NCBI GenBank assembly: GCA_963748545.1
Contig: CAVVJO010000014.1
Coordinates: 1 to 64,000 of the forward strand
Direction: 5' to 3'
DNA length: 64,000 nt
DNA from: Roseiarcus sp963748545
GTDB taxonomy: Bacteria > Pseudomonadota > Alphaproteobacteria > Rhizobiales > Beijerinckiaceae
The notes below the pieces were generated by a model, which had not been told where the DNA came from, made no database searches, and worked only from the letters and a program-made list of their open reading frames with translations. Shown here in pieces: positions 27,040-36,904 of this stretch (the stretch's first letter is position 1; every line of letters starts with the position of its first letter). Position numbers and translations under genes: made by a program.

Positions 27040-28024
27040 TCACGGCGTCAGCACCGCGGCGCCGTCGAACCGGCCCGCGCGCAGATCGGCGAGCGCCTGA
27101 TTGGCCTGCTGGAGCGGATAGGTCGTGGTTTTGACCGCGAGGCCGATCTTCGGAACCTGCGCGAGAAATTCGAGTCCGTCCTGCCGCGTCAGATTGGCGA
27201 CGGACACGAGCTGTCGCTCTTCCCATAGGAGACTGTAGGGAAAGCTCGGGATATCGCTCATGTGGATTCCCGCGCAGACGACGCGCGAACCCTTTCGGAC
27301 CGCCTTGAGCGCCAGCGGCGCCAGAGCGCCGACCGTCGCATAGATGATCGCCGCGTCCAGTGGCTCGGGCGGAGCCTCGTCCGACCCGCCGGCCCAGGCC
27401 GCGCCAAGGCTTCTGGCGAACGCCTGGGTGGCGACATCTCCGGGCCGCGTGAAAGCGAACACCTCTCGGCCCTGCCACCGGGCGACTTGGGCCACAATGT
27501 GCCCGGCGGCGCCGAAGCCGTAGAACTCCGAGTCTCTTGCCTTCGCCCGCGATCTTCAGCGAGCGCCAGCCGATCAACCCTGCGCATAGCAGAGGCGCAA
27601 GTTCGACATCGCTTCCCTCGTCGCCCAGGGGAAACGCGAACCGCGCATCGGCGATCGCCGCCGTGGCGTAGCCGCCGTCGCGGGTGTAGCCGGTGAACAC
27701 GGGATGATCGCACAGGTTCTCGCGGCCCTCCAGGCAACACGGGCAGGTTCCATCGACGTGGCCGAGCCAGGGAATGCCGACCCGCTCGCCGATCCTCAAA
27801 TTCGCGACGCCTTGCCCGATCTCGTCGATCCGCCCGACGATCTCGTGGCCGGGAATGATCGGCGAGTTGGCGTTCGGCAACTCGCCGTCGACCACATGCA
27901 AGTCCGTGCGGCAGACGCCGCAGGCGAGCACTTTCACTCGGATCTCGCCCGGCTCGGGATGGGGGTCCGGGCGTTCCGTCCATTCGAGGGGAGTGCGCGG
28001 CTTGTTGAGCGCCATCGCCTTCAT
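27040..28024 (-). CDS. Zinc-dependent alcohol dehydrogenase, frameshifted
   Basis: Medium-chain dehydrogenase/reductase. Catalytic zinc residues are in KVLACGVCRTDLHVVDGELP and IIPGHEIVGRIDEIGQG, and the structural zinc loop is GTCPCCLEGRENLC. The frame breaks near 27525 inside the nucleotide-binding region (GEGKRLGV then IVAQVARWQGREVFAFTRPG), so the region is not a multiple of three; one base repairs it. The total is about 328 residues, ending RFDGAAVLTP. It probably oxidises primary alcohols with NAD. It starts at ATG 28024 and stands as a single gene after serA. Confidence 0.88.
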
Positions 28025-28226
28025 TGGTGTGTCCTCAGGACCATGGAGAGGTTCGGAAAGCGCCCAGTCTATCCCAGTCAGGCCGAAAGGGCCCGTGACG
28101 AAAGCGGAGCCCGCGCCGAGAGCGGGGTTCAGCGGGGTCCCGGCGATTGACGCGCTTCGGCGCGACGTGTAGGCGCCGCGCCACCGGACGCTGTCGCGAT
28201 CCGACCCCCTCGGAGCGCGTTCGATC

Positions 28227-29321
28227 TTGGGCCGTGACCCGACCATCGCCTATGTCTTCCTCCGCAATTCGGTGTTCGGGCCGAAGGGCGCGGCGTCGGT
28301 CGAGCTTTGCGTGCGCGATCTGATCCGCCACAGCCGCTATGCGCGCTCGACCGTGGTCTTCTGCCCGAAGGTGGACGAGCCGTTCGAGGGGATCGAAATT
28401 GAAACCATCCAAAGGGTCGCCTTTGGCGGCAATCTCGCCAAGGCCTGGGCGGTCGGACAGCGGCTCAAGCGCCGGGCCGTTGACGTCGCGGTGGTCGAGA
28501 ACCACCTTCCTGCGGCGGCTGTGATCGCGACGGCCTCGGGGCTTCCCGTCCTTCTCCACAGCCACGCTTACGAGAAGCCGGCGTCCGGCGCGCTGAAGCG
28601 GGCGGAGCGGACTCTCGAGCTCAAGCGCATCGCGGGTCTGGCCTTCGTCAGCGAGGATTGCCTCGCGCGCTTCCGGACAAATTTCCCCAACGTCCGCGCG
28701 CCGATGCGCTCCATCCCGAACGGCCTCGACATGGGCGACTGGTCGAGCGCGGGCGCAAAGGACAAGACAATTCTATCGGTCGGACGCGCGCTCGACGACA
28801 AGGGTCACCGCGAAGCGATGGCGGCGATCGTCCGCGTTCTGGCGACCCGGCCCGACTGGAGCGCGCGCTTCATCCTCTCGGCGATCGATCGCGAGCCGGA
28901 CACCGTGCGGGCGCTCCGCGAGGCCGCTCAGCCGTTTGGCGCGCGGGTGCGCATCGACGCCAATTTGCCTTACGCGGAGGTCAAAGCCGCTTGGGCCAGG
29001 GCCGCCGTCGGCATGGCCCTCACCAAGACGCCGGAGCCCTTCGGCCGCACCGCCCTCGAAGCGCTGGCGAGCGGCGCGGCGCTGGTGACGTCCGGCCTCG
29101 GGGGCCTCGCGGAAGTGTGCGGTCCGGACGCGCTCACCGTCGATCCGCAGGACGCCGAGGCGGTCGCGACGGCGCTGGCGTCGCTGACCAATTCCGAGGC
29201 GCTCCGGGCGACCTTGGCCCGCGCCGGACGCACCCGCGTCGAGGCGCTCTACGACATGGCCGTCGTCGCCCGGAGAATGGACGATTTTCTCGATCAGGCG
29301 CTCGCGGCCGCGCGCGCGTAG
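28227..29321 (+). CDS. Glycosyltransferase family 4 protein
   Basis: A 364-residue GT-B transferase. The C-terminal domain has TILSVGRALDDKGHREAMAA and the sugar-nucleotide motif KTPEPFGRTALEALASGAAL, which contains the conserved Glu pair. The start appears to be a TTG at 28227, giving MGRDPTIAYVFLRN; no ATG precedes the domain. It is far from the polysaccharide island and has no frameshift. It may act in LPS or surface glycan synthesis, with the donor and acceptor unknown. It lies alone between alcohol dehydrogenase and acylphosphatase. Confidence 0.82.
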   Translation: MGRDPTIAYVFLRNSVFGPKGAASVELCVRDLIRHSRYARSTVVFCPKVDEPFEGIEIETIQRVAFGGNLAKAWAVGQRLKRRAVDVAVVENHLPAAAVIATASGLPVLLHSHAYEKPASGALKRAERTLELKRIAGLAFVSEDCLARFRTNFPNVRAPMRSIPNGLDMGDWSSAGAKDKTILSVGRALDDKGHREAMAAIVRVLATRPDWSARFILSAIDREPDTVRALREAAQPFGARVRIDANLPYAEVKAAWARAAVGMALTKTPEPFGRTALEALASGAALVTSGLGGLAEVCGPDALTVDPQDAEAVATALASLTNSEALRATLARAGRTRVEALYDMAVVARRMDDFLDQALAAARA

Positions 29322-29376
29322 CGTGGTCCAAGGGCGAGAGCGTCTCGTCAAAAGGAAGCTCCGGATCGGCTTGCGC

Positions 29377-29670
29377 CTAGCCGCGCAGAATCGCGAAGAC
29401 CCCCGGCTCCCAGGTTTCGCCCTCGGCTTCGGCGAGGCGGACGCTGCGCACATCCGACCCCAAGGGGCCGCGGCGCAGCTCCGTGAGCATCGCCTCGATC
29501 GCCGCCGGAGAGCCGGAGATCAGCGCCTCGACCGTCCCGTCCGGCCGGTTGCGCACCCAGCCGGAAAGCCGGAGGCGCATCGCCGCCCGGCGGGCGAAGT
29601 GGCGATAGCCGACCCCTTGCACATGCCCTTCGATCAGGACGCGGCGGGTGAGCGTTTCCTGAGGCGCCAT
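29377..29670 (-). CDS. acyP: Acylphosphatase
   Basis: A 97-residue acylphosphatase that hydrolyses carboxyl-phosphate bonds. The signature RRVLIEGHVQGVGYRHFARR carries the catalytic Arg in the phosphate loop, and the second motif GWVRNRPDGTVEALISG carries the catalytic Asn. It is a short single-domain protein of normal length. It converges with the glycosyltransferase and is divergent from thrS. Confidence 0.93.
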   Translation of the reverse strand: MAPQETLTRRVLIEGHVQGVGYRHFARRAAMRLRLSGWVRNRPDGTVEALISGSPAAIEAMLTELRRGPLGSDVRSVRLAEAEGETWEPGVFAILRG

Positions 29671-29793
29671 GGGGAATTCCTGTCTTGCGCGGCGGCGACT
29701 CCTGAGGATTGCCCCGCCGGCCGCCGGCGTCTATAGGCAAGCGCGTTTTCGCTTACGCCGATTGGTTTCGGCGAGTGAGCTTTGAGGAGCGAC

Positions 29794-31753
29794 ATGATCC
29801 ACGTCACCTTTCCCGACGGCGCGAGCCGCGCCTTCGAGCCCGGCGTTTCCGGCCTCGACATCGCCAAATCCATCTCTCCCTCGCTCGCCAAGCGCACGGT
29901 CGCCATGATCCGCGACGGCGAGCTCGTCGACCTCGCGGAAGCGCTCGATGCGGACGCAAGCCTCGAGTTCATCTCCCGCGACGATCCGCGCGCGCTCGAG
30001 CTTATCCGCCACGACGCCGCCCACGTGCTCGCCGAGGCGGTTCAGTCGCTGTGGCCCGATGCGCAGGTGACGATCGGCCCGGTGATCGAGAACGGGTTCT
30101 ACTACGACTTCTACCGCTCGGAGCCGTTCACCCCCGAGGACTTCGCGGCGATCGAGAAGCGCATGCGCGAGATCGTCGCGCGCGACCAGCCGTTCGTGAA
30201 AACCGTGGTTGCGCGCGAGGAGGCCAAGAGCTTCTTCGAGAAAAAGGGCGAGGCGTTCAAGGTCGAGCTGATCGACTCCATTCCGCTCGGGCGAGGATCT
30301 CAAGCTCTACAGCCAAGGGGGCTGGACCGACCTCTGCCGCGGGCCGCACATGACCTCGACCGGAAAGGTCGGCGACGCCTTCAAGCTGATGAAGGTCGCC
30401 GGCGCCTACTGGCGCGGCGATTCGACGAAGCCGATGCTGTCGCGCATCTACGGCGCCGCCTTCGCCAAGAAGGAGGAGCTCGACGCCTATCTCAAGCAGA
30501 TCGAGGAAGCTGAGAAGCGAGACCATCGCAAGCTCGCCCGCGAGATGGACCTGTTCCATTTCCAGGAGGAGGGGCCGGGGTCGATTTTCTGGCATCCCAA
30601 GGGCTGGACAATCTTCCAGACGCTCACCGCCTACATGCGCCGCCGCCTCGCTGACGATTATCAGGAGGTGAATGCGCCGCAGGTGCTCGACAAGAAGCTG
30701 TGGGAGATCTCCGGCCACTGGGGCTGGTATCGCGAAAGCATGTTCATGGCCCGCCCCGCCGGCGAAGAGGCCGAGGACGAGGACGAGCGCATCTACGCCA
30801 TCAAGCCGATGAACTGCCCGGGCCACGTGCAGATCTTCAAGAACGGCCTGAGGAGCTATCGCGAGCTGCCGCTGCGCCTCGCCGAATTCGGCGCGGTCAA
30901 CCGCTACGAGCCGTCGGGCGCGCTGCACGGCCTGATGCGCGTGCGCTCCTTCACCCAGGACGACGCGCATATCTTCTGCACCGAGGAACAGCTCGCCGCC
31001 GAGTGCCACAAGATCAACGAGCTGATCCTCTCGGTCTACGGCCATTTCGGCTTCGACAAGATCGTGGTGAAGCTTTCCACCCGACCGGAGAAGCGGGTCG
31101 GCACGGACGCCATGTGGGACCACGCCGAGGACGTGATGGCGCGCGTGCTCGACGAGATCAAGGCGCGCCACGGCAACGCGGTGACGACCGCGATCAATCC
31201 CGGCGAGGGCGCCTTCTACGGGCCGAAGTTCGAATACGTGCTGCGCGACGCCATCGGCCGCGACTGGCAGTGCGGCACGACCCAGGTCGACTTCAACCTG
31301 CCGGAGCGGTTCGGCGCCTTCTACATCGCCCCCAACAGCGAGAAGACGACGCCGGTCATGGTCCATCGCGCCATCTGCGGTTCGATCGAGCGGTTCATCG
31401 GCATCCTGCTCGAGCATTACGCCGGCCATCTGCCGCTGTGGCTCGCGCCGGTGCAGGCGGTCGTGTGCACCATCACCAGCGACGCCGACGACTTCGCCGT
31501 CGCCTTCGCGGCCAAGGCCAGGAAGCGCGGCCTCAAGATCGAGACCGATCTCAGGAACGAGAAGATCAACTACAAGGTGCGCGAGCATTCGCTGGCGAAG
31601 GTCCCGGTGCTTCTGGCGGTCGGCCGCAAGGAAGCGGCCGAGAACACCGTGTCGGTCCGCCGCCTCGGCTCCAACGCCCAGACCGTCATGAGCGCGGACG
31701 AAGCGATCGAGTCGCTGCTTCAGGAAGCCCTTCCGCCGGACCTGAGGGACTGA
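29794..31753 (+). CDS. thrS: Threonyl-tRNA synthetase, one-base frameshift
   Basis: Class II synthetase that charges tRNA-Thr. The ATG at 29794 follows GAGGAG. The order is TGS domain (MIHVTFPDGASRAFEPGVSG), SAD editing domain (RHDAAHVLAEAVQSLWPDAQ), class II core with the zinc Cys in IKPMNCPGHVQIFKNGLRSY, motif 2 (RVRSFTQDDAHIFCTEEQL), motif 3 (MVHRAICGSIERFIGILLEH), and the anticodon-binding domain. The region is one base too long. A GGG run at about 30289-30291 (SIPLG|RG instead of SIPLGED) is the site, and reading it as GG restores DLKLYSQGGWTDLCRGPHMT. Since thrS is essential, this must be a sequence error. Confidence 0.95.
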
Positions 31754-31952
31754 CGCGCTCGCCGCCGCGCGTGTCGTCCAAGCCGTGCGGCGGCCCGTGC
31801 CTGATCGGCAAGCAGCGGCGCCCGGCTGAGGTCAGCGAGGGGCAGCCGTTGGGCGCCGTCGCCCAACTCAGAGGCGCAAGGAACGCTCGGCGCCGTCTCG
31901 CCGTTGACGATCGCGCGCGTCGCGCTTCCGTTTCGAGCGCAAACGCTCCATC

Positions 31953-33467
31953 ATGGCCGGGCTTCAACGACAGGCTGAGATCGTGACCGAAAAACCGACA
32001 GGGATACGCCGTGAGTTGCGCTTCCGCTTCCGCGGGCGCGACGTCGCGCTCGACCGCTTCTCCCCGCGCATGACCGTGCTCGACTGGTTGCGTGAGGACG
32101 CGCTCGCCAAGGGGACGAAGGAGGGGTGCAACGAGGGCGATTGCGGCGCCTGCACGGTCGTGCTCGCCCGGCTGCGCGGCGGCCGCCTGCGTTACGAAGC
32201 CGTCAACGCCTGCATCCTGCTCCTGGGGCAGGTCGATGGGGCGGAGCTGATCACGGTCGAGGATCTCGCCGTCGCAGGCGCCCTCCATCCGGTCCAGCAG
32301 GCGATGGTCGACCTGCATGGGTCGCAATGCGGCTTCTGCACCCCGGGCATCGTGATGAGCCTGTTCGCCGCCTATCATTCCGGCGCGCCCGCCACTGCGG
32401 CGAGCCTCAACGATCAACTCGCCGGCAATCTCTGCCGATGCACCGGCTATCGCCCGATCCTCGCCGCGGGGCTAGCGACCTGCGACGGCTCGCCCGCTGA
32501 CCGCTTTGCCGCCACGGCCGACGAGCGGATGGCGGCGCTCGCTGCGCTCGCCGACGGGAAGGACCTGTTCGCCGGCGACGAGGCGCGCTTTTTCGCCGCG
32601 CCCGCGAGCCTCGATTCGCTTGCCGACCTCACCACCCGCTTTCCCGAGGCGACGCTCGTGTCCGGGGCGACCGACGTCGGCCTCTGGGTCACAAAGCAAC
32701 TGCGGGATCTCTCGCGCGTCATCTGGCTCGGCCGGGTCGCCGGGCTCGACGCGATCGGCGAGGCGGCGGATGGGGCGCTGTCGCTCGGCGCGACCGTGAG
32801 CCTCCTCGACGCGGCGCCGCGGCTCGCGGCAATCCATCCGGATCTTGGTGAAATCATGCGCCGCTTCGGCTCGGTCCAGGTGCGCACCAGCGGGACGGTC
32901 GGCGGCAACATCGCCAACGGTTCGCCGATCGGCGATCTCGCCCCGGCGCTGATCGGGCTGGGGGGCAGGGTGACGTTGCGCAAGGGCGCGACGACCCGCG
33001 TCCTGCCGCTGGAAGACTTCTTCATCGCTTACGGCAGGCAGGACAGGGCGCCGGGCGAGATCGTCGTGGCGATCGAGGCGCCGCGCCTCGGAGCGAACCA
33101 GCATTACCGCGCGTTCAAGATCACGAAGCGGTTCGACGAGGACATCTCCGCGGTTATGCTTGGCGCGCGCATCGATGTCGAAGGCCGTCGCATCGCCGGC
33201 GCGCGGATCGCCTACGGCGGCATGGCGGCGACGCCGAAGCGCGCGGCCAGCGCCGAGCACGCGCTGGCCGGTGTGAGCCTGGACGATCCCGACGCCTGGG
33301 GCGCGGCGCTCGCCGCGCTCGCCATCGACTTCACGCCGCTGACCGATCAGCGGGCGACCGCAGGCTATCGCATGACGGCGGCCAGGAACGTGCTGATGAA
33401 GACGCTCATCGAAATCGCCGGGACCGGCGCGCCGAGCCGGCTGGGAGCCCTCCATGCCGCAGAATGA
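31953..33467 (+). CDS. xdhA: Xanthine dehydrogenase small subunit (2Fe-2S and FAD)
   Basis: A 504-residue subunit that relays electrons from the molybdenum centre to NAD. The first 2Fe-2S cluster is in KEGCNEGDCGACTVVLARLR (Cys 59, 64, 67). The second is in GSQCGFCTPGIVMSLFAAYH and NLCRCTGYRPI. The FAD domain shows GATDVGLWVTKQLRDLSRVI and SGTVGGNIANGSPIGDLAPA. Initiation at ATG 31953 or at GTG 31983 is possible; the latter gives MTEKPTGIRRELRF. It overlaps xdhB by 14 bases. Confidence 0.95.
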   Translation: MAGLQRQAEIVTEKPTGIRRELRFRFRGRDVALDRFSPRMTVLDWLREDALAKGTKEGCNEGDCGACTVVLARLRGGRLRYEAVNACILLLGQVDGAELITVEDLAVAGALHPVQQAMVDLHGSQCGFCTPGIVMSLFAAYHSGAPATAASLNDQLAGNLCRCTGYRPILAAGLATCDGSPADRFAATADERMAALAALADGKDLFAGDEARFFAAPASLDSLADLTTRFPEATLVSGATDVGLWVTKQLRDLSRVIWLGRVAGLDAIGEAADGALSLGATVSLLDAAPRLAAIHPDLGEIMRRFGSVQVRTSGTVGGNIANGSPIGDLAPALIGLGGRVTLRKGATTRVLPLEDFFIAYGRQDRAPGEIVVAIEAPRLGANQHYRAFKITKRFDEDISAVMLGARIDVEGRRIAGARIAYGGMAATPKRAASAEHALAGVSLDDPDAWGAALAALAIDFTPLTDQRATAGYRMTAARNVLMKTLIEIAGTGAPSRLGALHAAE

Positions 33468-35760
33468 CGTTCTCGAAGCGGCCCCGACTGCGGTCGTCCA
33501 CAAGCCGCTGCCACACGATTCCGCCCGCCTGCATGTGCAGGGCTCCGCGACCTATATCGACGACATTCGCGAGCCCGAGGGGACGCTGCACATCGCGATC
33601 GGCATGGCGACTGCCGCCGCGGGCGAACTCAAGAGCCTGGACCTCTCTGCGGTGAGAGCCGCTCCCGGCGTGGTCGCGGTGATCACCGCGGCCGACATCC
33701 CGGGCAAGAACGACATCGCGCCGGTGTTCGCTGACGAGCCGCTCCTGGTCGAGCGCGAAGTCCTCTTCTTCGGGCAGCCCGTTTTCGCCGTCGCCGCGCG
33801 CACGCGCGACGAGGCCCGGCGCGCCGCGCGCCTCGGCCGGATGGAGATCGAAGCGAGGGCGCCGTCGGTCACCGTCGCCGACGCGCTCATGAGCGGGGCG
33901 CGGGTGCAGGACGACTACGCCTTCGGCCGCGGCGACGCCGAGAAGGCGATCGCCGCCGCTCCCCATCGCCTCGAAGGTGAGTTTGCGATCGGCGGCCAGG
34001 AGCACTTCTATCTCGAGGGCCAGGCCTCCTTCGCCATTCCCGGCGAGGGCGACGAGATGATGGTGCACGCCTCGAGCCAGGACCCGACCGAGACCCAGCA
34101 TATCGTCGCGCGCGTGCTCGGCGTGCCCGACGCCTTCGTCACCGTCGAAACGCGCCGCATGGGCGGCGGCTTCGGCGGCAAGGAGAGCCAGGCCTGCACC
34201 TGGGCCGCAATGGCGGCGGTCGCCGCGCGCGTCACCGGCCGTCCATGCAAGGTCCGGCTCGATCGCGACGACGATTTCGCGCTGACCGGCAAGCGCCACG
34301 ATTTCCGCGCCGACTGGAGCGTCGGCTACGACGACAAGGGCGTGATCGCCGGCTACGACGTGATGCTGAACGCCCGCTGCGGCTGCTCGGTCGACCTGTC
34401 GCCGGGCGTGGTCGACCGCGCGATGTTTCACGCCGGCAACGGCTACTGGCTGCCGGATGTGGCGATCGGCACGCGGCGGCTCAAGACCAACACGGTGTCG
34501 AACACCGCCTTCCGCGGCTTCGGCGGCCCGCAAGGCATGATCGCGATCGAGCGGGTGATGGATGCGATCGCGCGCGAGCGCGGTCTCGACCCGCTCGACG
34601 TGCGCAAGGCCAACCTCTTGCACGCGGGTTCCGACCGCACGCCCTACGGCCAGGCGGTCGAGGACTACGAGACCCAGCGGGCGATGATCGAGGAACTCGA
34701 AGAGACGAGCGCCTATCGCGCCCGGCGCGCCCGCATCGCCGCCTTCAACGCAACGAGCCCTTATCTCAAGCGGGGCATCGCGCTTACCCCTCTCATGTTC
34801 GGCATCTCCTTCACGCTGATCCCGCTGAACCAGGCGGGCGCGCTGGTGCACGTCTATTCCGACGGCTCGATCCATCTCAATCACGGCGGCACCGAGATGG
34901 GGCAGGGGCTGTTCACCAAGGTCGCGCAGATCGTGGCGGAAGAGTTCGGCGTGCCCCTCCACTTCGTGCGCATCACCGCGACCAACACCGCCAAGGTCCC
35001 GAACGCCTCACCGACCGCGGCCTCCTCGGGGACCGACCTCAACGGGATGGCGGCCAAGATCGCCGCGGCCGAGATCAAGGGCCGCATGGCCGCCTACGTG
35101 GCCGGACATTGGGGCGTGCCGGTCGAGTCGGTCGAGTTCCGCGACGGCTGCGCGGTCTCCGGCAACCACAAGATGGAGTTCGGCCCGCTCGCCAAGGCGT
35201 GCCGTCTGGCGCGCGTGCAGCTTTCGCACGCCGGTCATTTCAAGACCCCGGAAATCCATTGGGACCGCGCCAAGGCGAGCGGCCGGCCGTTCTACTACTT
35301 CGCCTATGGCGCGGCCTGCTCGGAGGTGGCGATCGACACGCTGACGGGCGAGATGAGGGTGTTGCGCGCCGATCTGCTGCACGACGTTGGCGCGTCGATC
35401 AATCCGGCGCTCGACATCGGACAGGTCGAGGGCGGGTTCATCCAGGGCATGGGATGGCTGACGACGGAAGAGCTTGTCTACGACGCGAGGGGCCGCCTCA
35501 CGACCCACGCGCCGGCGACCTACAAGATCCCGGTCGCTTCCGATGTCCCGCCGGTGTTCAACACCAAGTTGCACACGCGTTCGAACCCGACGCCCAGCAT
35601 CTACCGCTCGAAGGCGGTCGGCGAGCCGCCGCTGATGCTGGCGATATCAGTCTATTCCGCGATCCTCGACGCCGTCCACGCGACGAATCCTGAGGGCCAT
35701 CCGCGGCTCGAAGCGCCGTGCACGCCGGAGTCGATCCTGAATGCGATCGCGTCGCTTTAG
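33454..35760 (+). CDS. xdhB: Xanthine dehydrogenase large (molybdopterin) subunit
   Basis: A 768-residue catalytic subunit oxidising hypoxanthine and xanthine to urate. Molybdopterin-binding motifs include RRMGGGFGGKESQACTWAAM, FRGFGGPQGMIAIERVMDAI, GGTEMGQGLFTKVAQIVAEE and SPTAASSGTDLNGMA. The catalytic Glu is at about position 724 in KAVGEPPLMLAI. The start overlaps the end of xdhA, so subunit synthesis is coupled. The reading frame is intact. It needs the cofactor made with MoaC/MoeA and sulfuration with XdhC, encoded 1.1 kb downstream. Confidence 0.96.
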   Translation: MPQNDVLEAAPTAVVHKPLPHDSARLHVQGSATYIDDIREPEGTLHIAIGMATAAAGELKSLDLSAVRAAPGVVAVITAADIPGKNDIAPVFADEPLLVEREVLFFGQPVFAVAARTRDEARRAARLGRMEIEARAPSVTVADALMSGARVQDDYAFGRGDAEKAIAAAPHRLEGEFAIGGQEHFYLEGQASFAIPGEGDEMMVHASSQDPTETQHIVARVLGVPDAFVTVETRRMGGGFGGKESQACTWAAMAAVAARVTGRPCKVRLDRDDDFALTGKRHDFRADWSVGYDDKGVIAGYDVMLNARCGCSVDLSPGVVDRAMFHAGNGYWLPDVAIGTRRLKTNTVSNTAFRGFGGPQGMIAIERVMDAIARERGLDPLDVRKANLLHAGSDRTPYGQAVEDYETQRAMIEELEETSAYRARRARIAAFNATSPYLKRGIALTPLMFGISFTLIPLNQAGALVHVYSDGSIHLNHGGTEMGQGLFTKVAQIVAEEFGVPLHFVRITATNTAKVPNASPTAASSGTDLNGMAAKIAAAEIKGRMAAYVAGHWGVPVESVEFRDGCAVSGNHKMEFGPLAKACRLARVQLSHAGHFKTPEIHWDRAKASGRPFYYFAYGAACSEVAIDTLTGEMRVLRADLLHDVGASINPALDIGQVEGGFIQGMGWLTTEELVYDARGRLTTHAPATYKIPVASDVPPVFNTKLHTRSNPTPSIYRSKAVGEPPLMLAISVYSAILDAVHATNPEGHPRLEAPCTPESILNAIASL

Positions 35761-35800
35761 GGAGGTGAGCGAGGGTTCCGATCAAGAGACTTCTTGCGTC

Positions 35801-35885
35801 CGTCATTGCGAGCGAAGCGAAGCAATCCATAGCCGCCGCGACGCGGCCCATGGATTGCTTCGTCGCTTTGCTCCTCGCAATGACG
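35801..35885. repeat. Palindromic intergenic repeat (CGTCATTGCGAG type)
   Basis: The left arm at 35801-35830 begins CGTCATTGCGAGCGAAGCGA and ends at GCAATCCAT. The right arm at 35850-35885 is its imperfect inverse, beginning ATGGATTGCTTC and ending CTCGCAATGACG. The 19-base centre is GC-rich. Dispersed elements with this sequence are well known in Bradyrhizobium and related alphaproteobacterial genomes. It sits just past xdhB and would form a long hairpin in the transcript, possibly attenuating or stabilising the xdhAB message. Confidence 0.85.
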
Positions 35886-36008
35886 GCCGTTCGGTTCGAT
35901 CGGAAGCGCTGTCGTCGCCGTGCGACGCGATTGCGTCTATTCACGCCGCATGCTCGCCTTCCGGCGGCAATAAGCGGCGGTTCATGCAATCGCGTGAGAC
36001 ACTTCCAT

Positions 36009-36578
36009 TCAGGGCGTAGGCGCGTAGCGCGTGAAAACGTAGTCGCGGTCTTTTGCAGGCGCGTGGCAGGGGAAGCACTTCGCGTGCAGCGCCTCGTCGC
36101 CAGGTTTGCCGTTCGTGAAGTCGGCAAATCCCCAGCCGCCCGAGGCGGCGTACTTTTTCAAATCCTTGACCATGAACTGAACGTTCACCGCGGATCCTGC
36201 AAAGGTGGAGTGAAGACCGGCGTCGGGAAAACCGGCGGCGAGGGCATCGTCGTCCGCTCCTGATAAATCTTCGTTCCAGTGGAGCGCCGCGATCATCGCA
36301 CCATCCGGGAACGGCAGAGTCCCGTCGCGGAAGGCCTTTATGGCGACGTCGTTGCCCAATTGGGCGCGCAACTGCCGGAGCCCGGCCCCGGACCCTGTCA
36401 AGGACTTGCCGGTCAATCGTTTGATCGAGATCAGGCGCCAGTCACGAAATCCCTGCAGATACTTGATTGCGTATATCGGCGCGGCGTCGCCGTCCAATGG
36501 CCCGGAAACAGGAGCCGTGGCGGCAACCGCGCTCGCGAGCACGCCAACCCCGACCAGCGCGAGAAGAATCCGCCTCAT
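36009..36578 (-). CDS. Cytochrome P460 family protein, exported
   Basis: A 189-residue protein with a signal peptide (MRRILLALVGVGVLASAVAA) and a single C-terminal haem motif CFPCH in ALHAKCFPCHAPAKDRDYVF, the usual place in cytochrome P460 and cytochrome c'-beta proteins. Other family segments are QGFRDWRLISIKRL, DGTLPFPDGAMIAALHW and WGFADFTNGKPGDE. P460 proteins oxidise hydroxylamine or bind NO; the crosslinking Lys that defines true P460 chemistry cannot be confirmed from sequence alone. It lies between xdhB and xdhC on the opposite strand. Confidence 0.85.
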   Translation of the reverse strand: MRRILLALVGVGVLASAVAATAPVSGPLDGDAAPIYAIKYLQGFRDWRLISIKRLTGKSLTGSGAGLRQLRAQLGNDVAIKAFRDGTLPFPDGAMIAALHWNEDLSGADDDALAAGFPDAGLHSTFAGSAVNVQFMVKDLKKYAASGGWGFADFTNGKPGDEALHAKCFPCHAPAKDRDYVFTRYAPTP

Positions 36579-36904
36579 GAGCCGCTCCCTGCTTCTTGGC
36601 GAGGGGATCGCCGCGCGATTTCCGGGCCCGGCTCCTTCGCCTCAATACGCGTCGCCTTCCCGTCCGCTTCGCTCTTTGGCGGACCCTATCACGCGCACCC
36701 GTCGATTTAGACCCGCCAGGCATGAGGACGCTCCGAAAAGGCCCCGAACTGTCTTCTTTCGAGCTAGCCGAGGGCCGGAATGTGGCTGTTGGCGAAAGGG
36801 ACGGAATATGGGCAAGTGCGGGTCTACGGGGATCGTGTCGGACTACCGGAGTCCGTCCAACACGGTCGTCGCGTCGTGCGCGAAGTGCGTCTACACTCCT
36901 CCCC
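36579..36904. other. Intergenic region before xdhC
   Basis: A 326-base gap between the divergent cytochrome P460 and xdhC. I see no gene, repeat or convincing promoter; the sequence is GC-rich throughout. Confidence 0.3.

Noticed and set aside
35801..35885. Palindrome as an insertion-sequence end
   Set aside because: No transposase and no target duplication are seen; the sequence matches a dispersed small palindromic element.
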